A DNA stretch of 64,000 nucleotides from Terasakiispira papahanaumokuakeensis (GTDB lineage: Bacteria > Pseudomonadota > Gammaproteobacteria > Pseudomonadales > Halomonadaceae). This document shows, piece after piece, positions 41,367 to 49,823 of the stretch. A model generated the notes under the pieces. That model saw nothing but the letters and a program-made list of their open reading frames with translations, was not told the DNA's origin and did not search any database. The stretch is taken from NCBI RefSeq assembly GCF_001709345.1, contig NZ_MDTQ01000001.1:682001-746000 (forward strand), written 5' to 3'. Position 1 is the stretch's first letter. The number at the start of each line of letters is the position of its first letter. The translations under genes and the position numbers were made by a program.

Positions 41367-42515
41367 ATGTTCGAGCTGGTAGACAACACGCCCTCCAACT
41401 CAGCAGTCATCAAGGTCATTGGTGTCGGTGGCGGTGGTGGCAATGCCGTCAACTACATGGTGGCCAGCCACATTGAAGGTGTCGAATTCATCTGTGCGAA
41501 CACAGATGCGCAGGCACTGAAAAATGTTGCCGCTAAGACGGTGCTGCAACTGGGCAGCGAAATAACGAAGGGATTGGGCGCTGGAGCCAATCCTAATGTC
41601 GGCCGCGAGGCTGCACTCGAAGATCGCGAATTGATCGCCGAGGTGCTGCAAGGGGCTGATATGGTCTTTATCACCGCCGGTATGGGCGGAGGTACGGGCA
41701 CGGGTGGCGCCCCTGTCGTTGCTGAAGTGGCGCGAGAACTGGGGATCTTGACAGTTGCGGTAGTGACTAAGCCCTTCCCTTTCGAAGGCCGCAAGCGTAT
41801 GCAGGTGGCTGAAGAAGGGATCGAAGCGCTTTCGGGTCACGTCGACTCACTGATCACGATTCCGAATGACAAGCTGTTGACCGTGCTGGGGAAAAATACC
41901 AGCCTGTTGGCTGCATTTGATGCGGCCAACAACGTGCTCTTGGGTGCAGTACAGGGGATCGCTGAGCTGATCACCAACCCAGGCCAGATCAACGTTGACT
42001 TTGCTGACGTGCGTACCGTGATGTCTGAAATGGGCATGGCGATGATGGGCACTGGTAAGGCAACGGGGGATCAACGTGCACGGGATGCGGCTGAGACTGC
42101 GGTACGTAGCCCGCTGCTGGAAGATATCGATCTGCGCGGGGCTCGTGGTGTACTGGTTAACGTGACCGCCAGCAGCGATGTGACGATTGGCGAATTCTCT
42201 GAGGTAGGTCAGGTGATTCAGGAGTTCGCTTCTGATGATGCCACTATCATCGTGGGGACTTCCATCGACAACAGCTTGGAAGAAGAACTGCGCGTCACTG
42301 TGGTGGCTACTGGGTTGGAACCGCGTAATAAGCGCGAAGAAAACCTTACTGCGCAGCGAAGCAAACCGGTTCAGCAGTCACCGCAACGTATGCGTAATGT
42401 TGCAAATCAGGCGGCGGCCCAAGCTCCGCAGGAAAAATCAGCCATCAGCCCGCAGAAAGAAGCGGATCTGGGCTATCTCGATATTCCTGCCTTCCTGCGC
42501 AAGCAGGCTGACTAA
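41367..42515 (+). CDS. ftsZ: FtsZ, tubulin-like division GTPase
   Basis: FtsZ polymerises into the Z ring. From ATG 41367 (MFELVDN, with GGAGACGG upstream) it has 382 residues; the longer frame adds 49 residues unlike the family. Motifs are VIGVGGGGGNAVNYM, the tubulin signature GMGGGTGTGGAP, the T7-loop region NVDFADVRTVM, and the C-terminal peptide LDIPAFLRKQAD that binds FtsA and ZipA. Confidence 0.98.
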   Translation: MFELVDNTPSNSAVIKVIGVGGGGGNAVNYMVASHIEGVEFICANTDAQALKNVAAKTVLQLGSEITKGLGAGANPNVGREAALEDRELIAEVLQGADMVFITAGMGGGTGTGGAPVVAEVARELGILTVAVVTKPFPFEGRKRMQVAEEGIEALSGHVDSLITIPNDKLLTVLGKNTSLLAAFDAANNVLLGAVQGIAELITNPGQINVDFADVRTVMSEMGMAMMGTGKATGDQRARDAAETAVRSPLLEDIDLRGARGVLVNVTASSDVTIGEFSEVGQVIQEFASDDATIIVGTSIDNSLEEELRVTVVATGLEPRNKREENLTAQRSKPVQQSPQRMRNVANQAAAQAPQEKSAISPQKEADLGYLDIPAFLRKQAD

Positions 42516-42633
42516 GAGTTTAGCAGTTGTTTGTTAAAGTTTGGTGAAATGAGCCGGGGCTGCTACAATGCCCCGGTTTCATTATATTTGTTACATCTTC
42601 ACGACGGCTTACTCAAGCCCAATCGAGTTTCCG

Positions 42634-43551
42634 ATGATCAGACAGCGAACGCTCAAGAACACCATTCGTGCAACCGGCGTAGGGTTGCATTCAGGCGAAA
42701 AGGTATATTTGACGCTGCGCCCGGCTCCCATCAACACAGGCATTATTTTCCGTCGTGTTGACCTTGAACCGGCAGTAGACATTCCCGCCCATGCATTGAA
42801 TGTCTCGGAAACCACCATGAACACAACCCTGGGGCAAGGGGATATCCACATCAGCACTGTCGAGCATTTGCTTTCTGCATTGGCTGGCCTGGGCGTGGAT
42901 AATTTGTATATTGAAGTCAGTGCCCCAGAAGTTCCCATCATGGATGGTAGTGCAGGGCCTTTTGTCTTCCTGATTCAATCCGCCGGGATTGCCGAACAGG
43001 AAGCGCCCAAACAGTTTATCCGTATTAAAAAGCGGGTTGCGATCGAAGAAGACGGCAAACTAGCCAGTTTTGAACCTTACAACGGCTTCCGTGTGACCTT
43101 CAGCATCGATTTCGACCACCCCGTTTTCCGCCAGCAAAAGCAAAAAGCGGTAGTGGACTTTTCAACGACCTCATTCGTGCGTGAAGTCAGCCGTGCTCGC
43201 ACCTTCGGTTTCATGCGTGACATGGAATACCTGCGTGAGCGTAATCTCGCTTTAGGCGGCAGCTTGGAAAATGCCATTGTTGTGGATGATTACAACATCC
43301 TCAACGAAGATGGCTTGCGTTATGACGATGAATTCGTCAAACACAAAGTACTGGATGCCATTGGCGATCTTTACTTACTCGGCAAAAGCCTGATTGGTGA
43401 ATTTAAAGCTCACAAATCAGGTCATGCACTGAATAACCAGCTGCTGCGTGTGCTGTTGGAACAACCGGATGCCTGGGAACTCGTCACCTTCGAAGGTGAA
43501 GCCCAGAAAGCCCCAATTTCCTTCTCCACACCCGCAATGGCAGGCATTTAA
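42634..43551 (+). CDS. lpxC: LpxC, UDP-3-O-acyl-GlcNAc deacetylase
   Basis: LpxC performs the committed, zinc-dependent step of lipid A synthesis. The 305-residue protein equals the E. coli length when started at ATG 42634 (MIRQRTLKN). It has GVGLHSG, the zinc/catalytic segment [25 protein letters not shown] and [14 protein letters not shown] with the second His-Asp pair. A strong terminator follows, closing the conserved chromosomal block. Confidence 0.97.
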   Translation: MIRQRTLKNTIRATGVGLHSGEKVYLTLRPAPINTGIIFRRVDLEPAVDIPAHALNVSETTMNTTLGQGDIHISTVEHLLSALAGLGVDNLYIEVSAPEVPIMDGSAGPFVFLIQSAGIAEQEAPKQFIRIKKRVAIEEDGKLASFEPYNGFRVTFSIDFDHPVFRQQKQKAVVDFSTTSFVREVSRARTFGFMRDMEYLRERNLALGGSLENAIVVDDYNILNEDGLRYDDEFVKHKVLDAIGDLYLLGKSLIGEFKAHKSGHALNNQLLRVLLEQPDAWELVTFEGEAQKAPISFSTPAMAGI

Positions 43552-43599
43552 TACTCCTAGGCCATCATAACGCTGGTCGAGTGCACAACTGTCTGATCA

Positions 43600-43629
43600 A
43601 AAAGCCAACCTTCGGGTTGGCTTTTTTTT
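43600..43629 (+). terminator. Terminator after lpxC
   Basis: AAAGCCAACC-TTCG-GGTTGGCTTT with a run of eight T. It insulates the dcw cluster from the CRISPR-Cas locus. Confidence 0.92.
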
Positions 43630-43774
43630 ATGCTTTTTACCCAGATTCTCTTGCCTGCAAGTTCGATGGATCATATCGCTTGGCTTTCTTCGACTTGGCG
43701 AATGAGTAAAAGTATGTAAATGTTACTTTTTAGGAAGACGATATTTCAAATAGCCTGACAGGGAATGTGACGGC

Positions 43775-46700
43775 ATGGATGAGTTCTCCCCCTCTGATTT
43801 AAAAACCATTCTGCACTCCAAGCCAACAAATTTCTATTCTCTTCAGCGTTGCCGCCTATTAGTCGATAGTGGCCGGGATATATTGCGCCGCCAGGATGAA
43901 AATGATTGGCACAGTGGTCAATTGATTCATCTGCTGGCCTCTATGGCGGCGTTATTTCACGATGTGGGTAAAGCGTCTGATGCTTTCCAGAGGCGTCTGA
44001 CCGGCCAGCTTGAAGGCCGTAATCTGTATCGCCATGAGTGGACTTCCCTGCGCATACTGGAAGCCTTTGTCGGAGACGATGATGATGACGGTTGGCTCAC
44101 ACGGCTACAGCGGGACGACGATGATACGGAGGCGGCGCTTAATGAGGGGCTCGGCTGGCTGGCTCGCCTGCAATGTGATGGCCAAGATCCCGGCATCAAT
44201 ACTCAACCCTTTAAGCGGCTCCCGCCCTTGGCTGCTGCTATTGGTTGGTTGGTGGTTAGTCACCACCGCTTACCCGCATTGCCTGTTTACACCGATGATG
44301 GGCGTCAGCAGAAAAGGGTGGGAGCTAGGGCGATTCTCAATGGCGCCAGCGTGCCTTCTCTGCCTGAGGCGATAAAGGCGGCTTGGAATGAACGTCTTGA
44401 TCCCCATACCCCGGATGAGATTAAGCCTTACTGGTCTTTCTCTAAAGGATTACCCATGAGCAGTCAGCCTTGGCGGGTGCGCGCTGCACGGTTGGCCCGT
44501 CAGTTACAGTCGCTGAAGTGTGCTCAGCCCCCTTTGGGCATGCCCTATGTGATGCACCTGGCGCGTTTATCGCTGATGTTGGCGGATCATCATTACTCCA
44601 GCCTAACCACATCGGGTCGGTTAACAGGGAAGTGGTCAAACACCTTGTTTGCCAATACTGCTTATATCCAGGGGCGCCGACAGATGAATCAGCCCTTGGA
44701 TGAGCATCTCGTCGGCGTGACACGTGGCGCTGGGGAAATTGTGCATCGTTTGCCTGATATCCTCATGGCGCTCCCCCGCATTGCTCGGCACAAGGGGTTT
44801 AAAGCACGCAGTAAAATTGCTCGTTTTCGCTGGCAGGATAAAGCCTTTGATCTGGCGACGGGGCTGCGTGAAAAAAGCCGCGCCCAAGGCTTTTTTGGCA
44901 TCAACATGGCCTCGACCGGATGTGGCAAAACCATCGCCAATGGTCGCATTGCCTATGCCTTGAATGATCCTGAGCAGGGGGCGCGTTTTTCGATCGCGCT
45001 GGGGCTGCGGACTTTGACATTACAAACCGGGCAGGTGTATCGCGAACGCTTAGGGCTCGAGAGTGATGATCTGGCCATTCGTGTGGGCGGTAGCGCGGTA
45101 CGCGCCTTATTTGAGCATCAGCAATGGTCTCGTGCCCAGCCATCATTAAAAAAACCGCAAATGGCTGCGAGATTGAGTGATTTTGGAGGCTCAGAATCTC
45201 GTGGTGAATTATTGGATGAGCAAAGCCACGTGCACTTTGATGGTCAGTTAGAAGCTCATCCGGTATTAAGCCGAATGTTGGTGAATCCGCAAGCCCGTGC
45301 TTTGATCACAGCCCCTGTTCTGATCTCCACCATTGATCACTTGATGCCCGCGACCGAAAGTCTGAGAGGGGGGCATCAGATAGCGCCAATGCTGCGTTTG
45401 ATGAGCAGCGATCTGATCTTAGATGAACCTGATGATTTTGCTCTTGAAGATTTATCGGCGCTTACCCGTTTGGTGTATTGGGCGGCCCTTTTAGGTTCAC
45501 GCGTCATACTCTCATCGGCCACGTTACCGCCTGCGCTGGTGCGGGGCTTGTTTGATGCTTATCGAGCCGGGCGGGCTGAGTATCAGCAGCATCGAGGCCT
45601 GCCAGGGGCACCGGTTGAGCCCATTTGTGCCTGGTTTGATGAGTACGGCTGTACTCACAAAGCCTGTGTCGACGGCGCCCAATTCGATATCGCGCATCAA
45701 GCCTTTGTCCTGCAGCGCATCAGACATCTGGCGGAGCAACCGGTTTTACGTCAAGGCTATTGCGTCCCGCTGACATCGGCGTCGCCTAAACCTGAAGCCG
45801 TTTGTTCGGCCTTGGTCGAGACGCTGTTGCCCGAAATGTTCCAATTGCACCAGGCTCATCATAGCCAAGATCCCGGCACACAAAAGTCCGTGAGTTTTGG
45901 CTTGATTCGGATGGCCAATATTGAGCCTTTGGTGAGGCTCGCAAAGGCCCTTTATCAAAGCGAGATCCCACAGGGCTGGCAGCTTCATTTATGTGTGTAT
46001 CACTCGCAATTGCCATTGATCTTGCGGTCACGGTTGGAAGCCCAGCTTGATCAGGTGTTGGACCGGCGTGATCCTGAGGCGGTTTTCGCGTTGCCAGAGA
46101 TTCGTGAGCGGCTGAACGGGCCTGCTGAGCATCATGTGTTTATCGTGCTGGGCTCGCCGGTGACGGAAGTCGGGCGTGATCATGACTATGATTGGGCGAT
46201 TGTAGAACCTTCCTCGATGCGCTCGATTGTGCAACTGGCAGGCCGTATTCGGCGTCATCGGCTCACGCCTGTCAGCTCGCCCAATATCGCCCTGTTAGAC
46301 ACCAACGTTCGCCACTTGCAACGCAAAACACCGGCGTTCAGTCGCCCTGGTTTTGAAAGCGACGGTTGGCCGCTTAACACTCATCGGTTAAGCCAATTGC
46401 TTCCTGATGACACTCTGGCCGCCATTGATGCACGGCCACGGCTCTTACCGAATGAGCCGCTAAACCCAACGACCCAGCTGGTCGATTTAGAGCATGCCCG
46501 ACTCCAGGCGCTGATGGTGGAAGAGGCGTCGCCTGCGCAGCAACCGTCACGACGTAAACGTCGAAGTACAATGCCGATCGTGCCGCTAGGGGCTTATCTG
46601 TTCTTTCGCCCTGTTTCGATGAGCCTGAGCGCTATGGCGATACAACACGCCCCCTTCCGTTGGGACCCGACCCAACAAGATGAGTGGGTGCTGCTGCCGG

Positions 46701-46993
46701 ACGAGGATGAAACCGACTACGTCTTTTGTCGCGTTGATCGGGCTGATGATGGCGAGCACTTCACCCCGGTTGAGCACGAAGTCACGCGGTTATCGGATCA
46801 CGTCATCACGCACCCTCGGATAAAGCCCTGGAACGAGCCGGATTATCTCACAGCGCTCGCGGCACAAGCCGATGCTATGGAGCTCTCGCTTGCACAATGT
46901 GCAAAACGCTTTGGTCGCGTCCGTCTGACTCGGGATTATGCCCCTAATGGCTGGTGCTTCCACCCGGCGTTAGGATTTGTGCGGCGGGAATAA
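43775..46993 (+). CDS. cas3: Cas3 of type I-F, lacking the fused Cas2 domain
   Basis: Cas3 is the nuclease-helicase recruited by the Csy complex to degrade targeted DNA. In type I-F it is normally a Cas2-Cas3 fusion, with about 90 Cas2 residues before the HD domain. Here the HD motif (ALFHDVGKASDAF) is already at residues 60-72, and the 35 residues before the family-like DILRRQDENDWH show no Cas2 pattern. Helicase motifs are intact: Walker A STGCGKT, the DE-box LILDEPDDF, SSATLPP and QLAGRIRRHR. Length is 1072 residues. No cas1 precedes it; the lpxC terminator is about 145 bases upstream. An AGGGAAT sits near the start. Interference looks possible, adaptation not. Confidence 0.93.
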   Translation: MDEFSPSDLKTILHSKPTNFYSLQRCRLLVDSGRDILRRQDENDWHSGQLIHLLASMAALFHDVGKASDAFQRRLTGQLEGRNLYRHEWTSLRILEAFVGDDDDDGWLTRLQRDDDDTEAALNEGLGWLARLQCDGQDPGINTQPFKRLPPLAAAIGWLVVSHHRLPALPVYTDDGRQQKRVGARAILNGASVPSLPEAIKAAWNERLDPHTPDEIKPYWSFSKGLPMSSQPWRVRAARLARQLQSLKCAQPPLGMPYVMHLARLSLMLADHHYSSLTTSGRLTGKWSNTLFANTAYIQGRRQMNQPLDEHLVGVTRGAGEIVHRLPDILMALPRIARHKGFKARSKIARFRWQDKAFDLATGLREKSRAQGFFGINMASTGCGKTIANGRIAYALNDPEQGARFSIALGLRTLTLQTGQVYRERLGLESDDLAIRVGGSAVRALFEHQQWSRAQPSLKKPQMAARLSDFGGSESRGELLDEQSHVHFDGQLEAHPVLSRMLVNPQARALITAPVLISTIDHLMPATESLRGGHQIAPMLRLMSSDLILDEPDDFALEDLSALTRLVYWAALLGSRVILSSATLPPALVRGLFDAYRAGRAEYQQHRGLPGAPVEPICAWFDEYGCTHKACVDGAQFDIAHQAFVLQRIRHLAEQPVLRQGYCVPLTSASPKPEAVCSALVETLLPEMFQLHQAHHSQDPGTQKSVSFGLIRMANIEPLVRLAKALYQSEIPQGWQLHLCVYHSQLPLILRSRLEAQLDQVLDRRDPEAVFALPEIRERLNGPAEHHVFIVLGSPVTEVGRDHDYDWAIVEPSSMRSIVQLAGRIRRHRLTPVSSPNIALLDTNVRHLQRKTPAFSRPGFESDGWPLNTHRLSQLLPDDTLAAIDARPRLLPNEPLNPTTQLVDLEHARLQALMVEEASPAQQPSRRKRRSTMPIVPLGAYLFFRPVSMSLSAMAIQHAPFRWDPTQQDEWVLLPDEDETDYVFCRVDRADDGEHFTPVEHEVTRLSDHVITHPRIKPWNEPDYLTALAAQADAMELSLAQCAKRFGRVRLTRDYAPNGWCFHPALGFVRRE

Positions 46994-47018
46994 AAAGCCG
47001 GCCTTTAGACGGCCGGCT
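46992..47018 (-). terminator. Minus-strand terminator ending the mini-array RNA
   Basis: Read on the minus strand, AGCCGGCC and GGCCGGCT form an 8-bp GC-rich stem around a seven-base loop, followed by a T-run (TTTTTA) that overlaps the cas3 stop. The T-tract lies only on the minus-strand side, so it ends a leftward transcript, and no protein gene would be its source. Confidence 0.8.
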
Positions 47019-47093
47019 GAACTGCCTGTGCGGCAGCTGATGGTGCTCTAAAGCATCAATTGATATTGCTGAGCAGCCTATACGGCTGTACAT
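47014..47093 (-). ncRNA. Candidate crRNA-resembling RNA (degenerate two-repeat I-F mini-array)
   Basis: On the minus strand, a repeat-like segment (47093-47066) has core CAGCCGTATAGGCTG, a type I-F stem-loop with a compensated stem pair, and 3' handle CTCAGCAA. A 24-nt spacer-like segment (47065-47042) begins TATCAATTGATGCTTTA. A second repeat-like segment (47041-47014) has core CTGCCGCACAGGCAG, identical to the array repeat core, and runs into the terminator. The spacer matches the site at 47136-47120 in 16 of 17 positions, with a CC PAM. Cas6f (Csy4) should process the RNA into a guide with too little pairing for cleavage but enough for binding. A weak -10-like TATCTT lies at 47102-47097. 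This resembles the CreR guides known to repress cas promoters. The reading is mine; no transcript is shown. Confidence 0.72.
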
Positions 47094-47104
47094 ATAAAGA
47101 TAAC

Positions 47105-47138
47105 ATCTTTTTCGAAATTTAAAGAATCAATTGATAGG
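47105..47138 (-). promoter_or_regulatory. Partial protospacer with CC PAM beside the csy promoter
   Basis: On the minus strand, CC (47138-47137) is followed by TATCAATTGATTCTTTA. The mini-array spacer matches positions 1-11 and 13-17; mismatches are at 12 and 18, both multiples of six, which are flipped out and tolerated in type I guides, and pairing is lost after 19. The site abuts the -35 box of the csy promoter and covers the likely promoter of the mini-array itself. The core ATCAATTGAT is a palindrome, so a protein operator is an alternative. Confidence 0.7.
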
Positions 47139-47167
47139 TTGACTTTTTGGGTTTGGTCTATCATTAT
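47139..47167 (+). promoter_or_regulatory. Predicted sigma-70 promoter of the csy operon
   Basis: TTGACT (47139-47144) and CATTAT (47162-47167) are separated by 17 bases. The PAM of the candidate guide target directly touches the -35 box. Start of transcription near 47174 would leave a leader of about 210 bases. Confidence 0.65.
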
Positions 47168-47190
47168 GAATGAGAGCTCAATGAGTGGGG

Positions 47191-47224
47191 GCTCACACAA
47201 AGAGTGGCCGCTCTTTGTGTGAGC
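47191..47224 (+). repeat. Perfect 14-bp inverted repeat in the csy leader
   Basis: GCTCACACAAAGAG and CTCTTTGTGTGAGC flank a six-base centre (TGGCCG). In RNA this is a very stable hairpin without a following T-run; in DNA it could be an operator. It lies about 20 bases after the predicted start of transcription. Confidence 0.85.
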
Positions 47225-47387
47225 AAATAGCTAAGTACTTTTAATCTGCTTGAGTAAGAGCAAGGAGGTCGTGGATGGTTGGTTATCATCCCGTTAGAAG
47301 AGACTGAACATCGCGCATCCAGCCCCAAGCCTTAGCTTGGGGCACTATAGCATGTATTGAATTAGTGTCCAAAAGGGCAGATCGTTT

Positions 47388-48809
47388 ATGTCTGATACTC
47401 AATCGTATGGTTCTCTGCGCTCATTGATTGAGCACTTTATTCGTGATCGCTTTGAAACCAAAACAGAAAAACTCGAACCAGGTTCGGAGGCTTATTTAAA
47501 ACTGCAAGCGCAGTTTGAGCCTCAAGCGTGGTTGGCTGATGCGGCTCGCCGAGTGAGCCAGTTGCAGGTGGTTACACATTCCTTAAAGGCGATTCATCCT
47601 GACGCTAAAGGAACCAACGTGTATGTCACGCCTCAGCAGCTTCCGACTATTCCTCTGGTGGGGAGCCACTGTTTACCCGACGCTTTTGAAGGTGATGTGG
47701 TCGGTAATGCGGCGGCGCTGGATGTCTATAAATTCCTGAAGCTGTCATGGGGCGAGCGCTCCCTGTTGGCGTTAGCCCTTCAACGAGATGCGGATTTGTT
47801 GGCGGCGTTAAGCCCTGATCCTGCTGAAGCCACCCAATGGGTCGAAGCCTTTGCGGCGATTGTTGAGCCCAAAGGCGCGCCCACCTCTCATACGCGCGCC
47901 AAACAAGTCTATTGGTTGGTGGGCGATAACCCTCGTCATGATCAAGACTACCGTTTGCTGGCGCCGTTATATTCAACCGCATTGACCCATCGCTTTTACG
48001 AGCATGTCAGCCCGAACCGCTGGTTTTATGGGGATGACAACAAAGCGGCGCGTCATGCCTTGCGAGATCGCCGCGAGTATGAGGGCGGCTATATCCGCTA
48101 CCCTGATTTGGCGGTGCAAAAACTGGGCGGTACCAAACCACAAAATATTTCTCAGCTTAATAGCGAGCGCGGCGGGCAAAACTACTTGTTAGCCTCATTG
48201 CCGCCTCATTGGCAATCACGCGAGATTTATCCGCCCAGGCGCAATGCTTTGGGCGCTTTTCAGCGTCGCCCGGGGGTGGGGCGTTTGGTTCAAGAGTTGA
48301 AAGCCTTTCTTGAAGCTGACCCCGTGAAGAATATGCATACCCGTGATCTACGGGATGATCTCACCGCCATGCTGATTGATGAGCTGATGGTCTTTACCCT
48401 GGATATGCACAGCCTGGCACCGGGGTGGAGCGCCGATGAGGACTGCGAACTGGCCGATGATGAGCAATATTGGTTAGACCCTGGGCGTATTCATGAGGAT
48501 GACGCCTTTGCCCAGGCCCGCCGACAGTCGGATTGGTCGAGCGCGATCAGTGATCGTGCGGCTCACTGGCTCAACCGTCAGCTCACTTATCGCAGTGGAT
48601 TGCGCATGGGGGATGTCGAGCATCGCCATTGGAAGCAGCAGATTGATGAAACGCTAAGGGACTTCCGTCATCAACTAGATGAACTACAAACCGCTTTGGA
48701 TGCGGAAGATGAGGATACGGATGCGGGTGATATGAAGGCGGGTGATGCGAATGGTGGAGATGTGAATAGTGGAGATGTGAATGGCGATCAAGCAGGAGCC
48801 TTATCATGA
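47388..48809 (+). CDS. csy1: Csy1 (Cas8f), large subunit of the type I-F Csy complex
   Basis: Csy1 with Csy2 binds the crRNA 5' handle and recognises the PAM in the surveillance complex. The 473-residue product shows the family segments PTIPLVGSHCLPDAFEGDVVGNAA (split in the sequence), LPPHWQSREIYPP and LPRRNA-like PRRNALGAF. The C-terminal 35 residues are an acidic Gly/Asp/Asn stretch (GDANG, GDVNS, GDVNG) encoded by a 15-base tandem repeat, not typical of the family. It overlaps csy2 by four bases and begins the csy1-csy2-csy3-csy4 operon. Confidence 0.93.
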   Translation: MSDTQSYGSLRSLIEHFIRDRFETKTEKLEPGSEAYLKLQAQFEPQAWLADAARRVSQLQVVTHSLKAIHPDAKGTNVYVTPQQLPTIPLVGSHCLPDAFEGDVVGNAAALDVYKFLKLSWGERSLLALALQRDADLLAALSPDPAEATQWVEAFAAIVEPKGAPTSHTRAKQVYWLVGDNPRHDQDYRLLAPLYSTALTHRFYEHVSPNRWFYGDDNKAARHALRDRREYEGGYIRYPDLAVQKLGGTKPQNISQLNSERGGQNYLLASLPPHWQSREIYPPRRNALGAFQRRPGVGRLVQELKAFLEADPVKNMHTRDLRDDLTAMLIDELMVFTLDMHSLAPGWSADEDCELADDEQYWLDPGRIHEDDAFAQARRQSDWSSAISDRAAHWLNRQLTYRSGLRMGDVEHRHWKQQIDETLRDFRHQLDELQTALDAEDEDTDAGDMKAGDANGGDVNSGDVNGDQAGALS

Positions 48810-49804
48810 ACCCTAACGATCAACTACATCACCTGCTGGTGTTACCCCGGTTACGGATTCAAAACGCCAATGCCATCTCCAGCCCGATGACTTGGGGCTT
48901 TCCCGCCATGAGTGCCTTTGTTGGCTTTCAGCATGCGCTGGAGCGCGGTCTACCGGAATCGATTCAGATTCACTTTGACAGCATCGCCGTGGTCTGCCAC
49001 CGCTTAGAACCTCAAGTGGCGGATGGCATGGTCGCGCATACCTTTCACTTGACCCGCAACCCTGTGACCAAAAGTGGCGATACGGCCGCCATTGTCGAAG
49101 AAGGGCGCGCCCACTTGGACGTGACCTTATTACTTGAAGTCTCCTCCGAAGGGGACGATCTGAGCAGCTTTGAACGCCGCCAGGCCATTGCTGATCAGAT
49201 CTTTGAACAGGTGCATGGCATGCGCATCGCCGGTGGTAGTGTGATGCCATCGTTATCTGGCTCACATCGCGCTCGTCCCCGCTTGATTAACTTCAGTGAT
49301 GACAGCGAAATACGGCAGCGTCAGTGGCGTTCACTGCGGCGCCAACTGTTACCCGGTTTTGCCCTAGTGCTGCGGGATGACCTACTGAAAGAGCATACTC
49401 AGACCCTGCAAGCCGAGGATGAGCAAGCGACCGCGCTGGAAGCTTGGCTAGACCTTTCTCGCATGAATCATGAATGCCAAATCACAGAAACCCATGACGC
49501 GTCTCGCGAGCAAGTCACCCGACAGGTGCATTGGACGTTGCGGCGCCCTTATCCGGGCTGGCTGGTGCCGATTCCGGTGGGGTATGGCGCGATTTCACCC
49601 TGTTATGAGCCGGGCGAAGTGGCCCAGGCGCGAGACGCGCAAGTGCCCTTTCAGTTTGTCGAAAGCCTCTACTCGATGGGCGAGTGGATCAGCCCTCACC
49701 GCATTGCCCAACCCGAAAGGTTGATGTGGTTTGTTGAGAATGATCTCGACCAAGGCCTATACCGCCTGCAAAACGATTACGCCGAATTTATCGAACACGA
49801 TTAA
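48806..49804 (+). CDS. csy2: Csy2 (Cas5f) subunit
   Basis: Csy2 is the Cas5-type RAMP protein that caps the crRNA 5' end together with Csy1. The 332-residue protein begins with [32 protein letters not shown], a well conserved start (given here from the sequence in parts [13 protein letters not shown] and [14 protein letters not shown]). It starts inside the last codon of csy1 (ATGA) and is followed by csy3 after 19 bases. Confidence 0.94.
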   Translation: MNPNDQLHHLLVLPRLRIQNANAISSPMTWGFPAMSAFVGFQHALERGLPESIQIHFDSIAVVCHRLEPQVADGMVAHTFHLTRNPVTKSGDTAAIVEEGRAHLDVTLLLEVSSEGDDLSSFERRQAIADQIFEQVHGMRIAGGSVMPSLSGSHRARPRLINFSDDSEIRQRQWRSLRRQLLPGFALVLRDDLLKEHTQTLQAEDEQATALEAWLDLSRMNHECQITETHDASREQVTRQVHWTLRRPYPGWLVPIPVGYGAISPCYEPGEVAQARDAQVPFQFVESLYSMGEWISPHRIAQPERLMWFVENDLDQGLYRLQNDYAEFIEHD

Positions 49805-49823
49805 CCATCCAAGGGATTATGTC

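Larger units (their letters stand above)
46994..47387. other. Regulatory gap between cas3 and csy1
   Basis: This 394-base stretch holds no protein gene. It contains a minus-strand mini-array with terminator (46992-47093), a target-like site with PAM (47113-47138), a plus-strand promoter (47139-47167), and, in the presumed csy leader, a perfect 14-bp hairpin (47191-47224) and an 8-bp hairpin (47323-47342). The csy1 ribosome-binding site is modest (AAAAGGGCAG, about nine bases before ATG). Confidence 0.8.

Noticed and set aside
43775-43880. A degenerate Cas2 domain in the Cas3 N-terminus
   Set aside because: The 35 residues before the conserved DENDWH segment are too few and show no Cas2-like beta-strand and acidic pattern.
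47126-47135. ATCAATTGAT as a simple protein operator with a second copy at 47055
   Set aside because: Kept as an alternative, but the match extends asymmetrically to 16 of 17 bases, is joined to a PAM on one copy and to a repeat handle on the other, which an operator does not explain.
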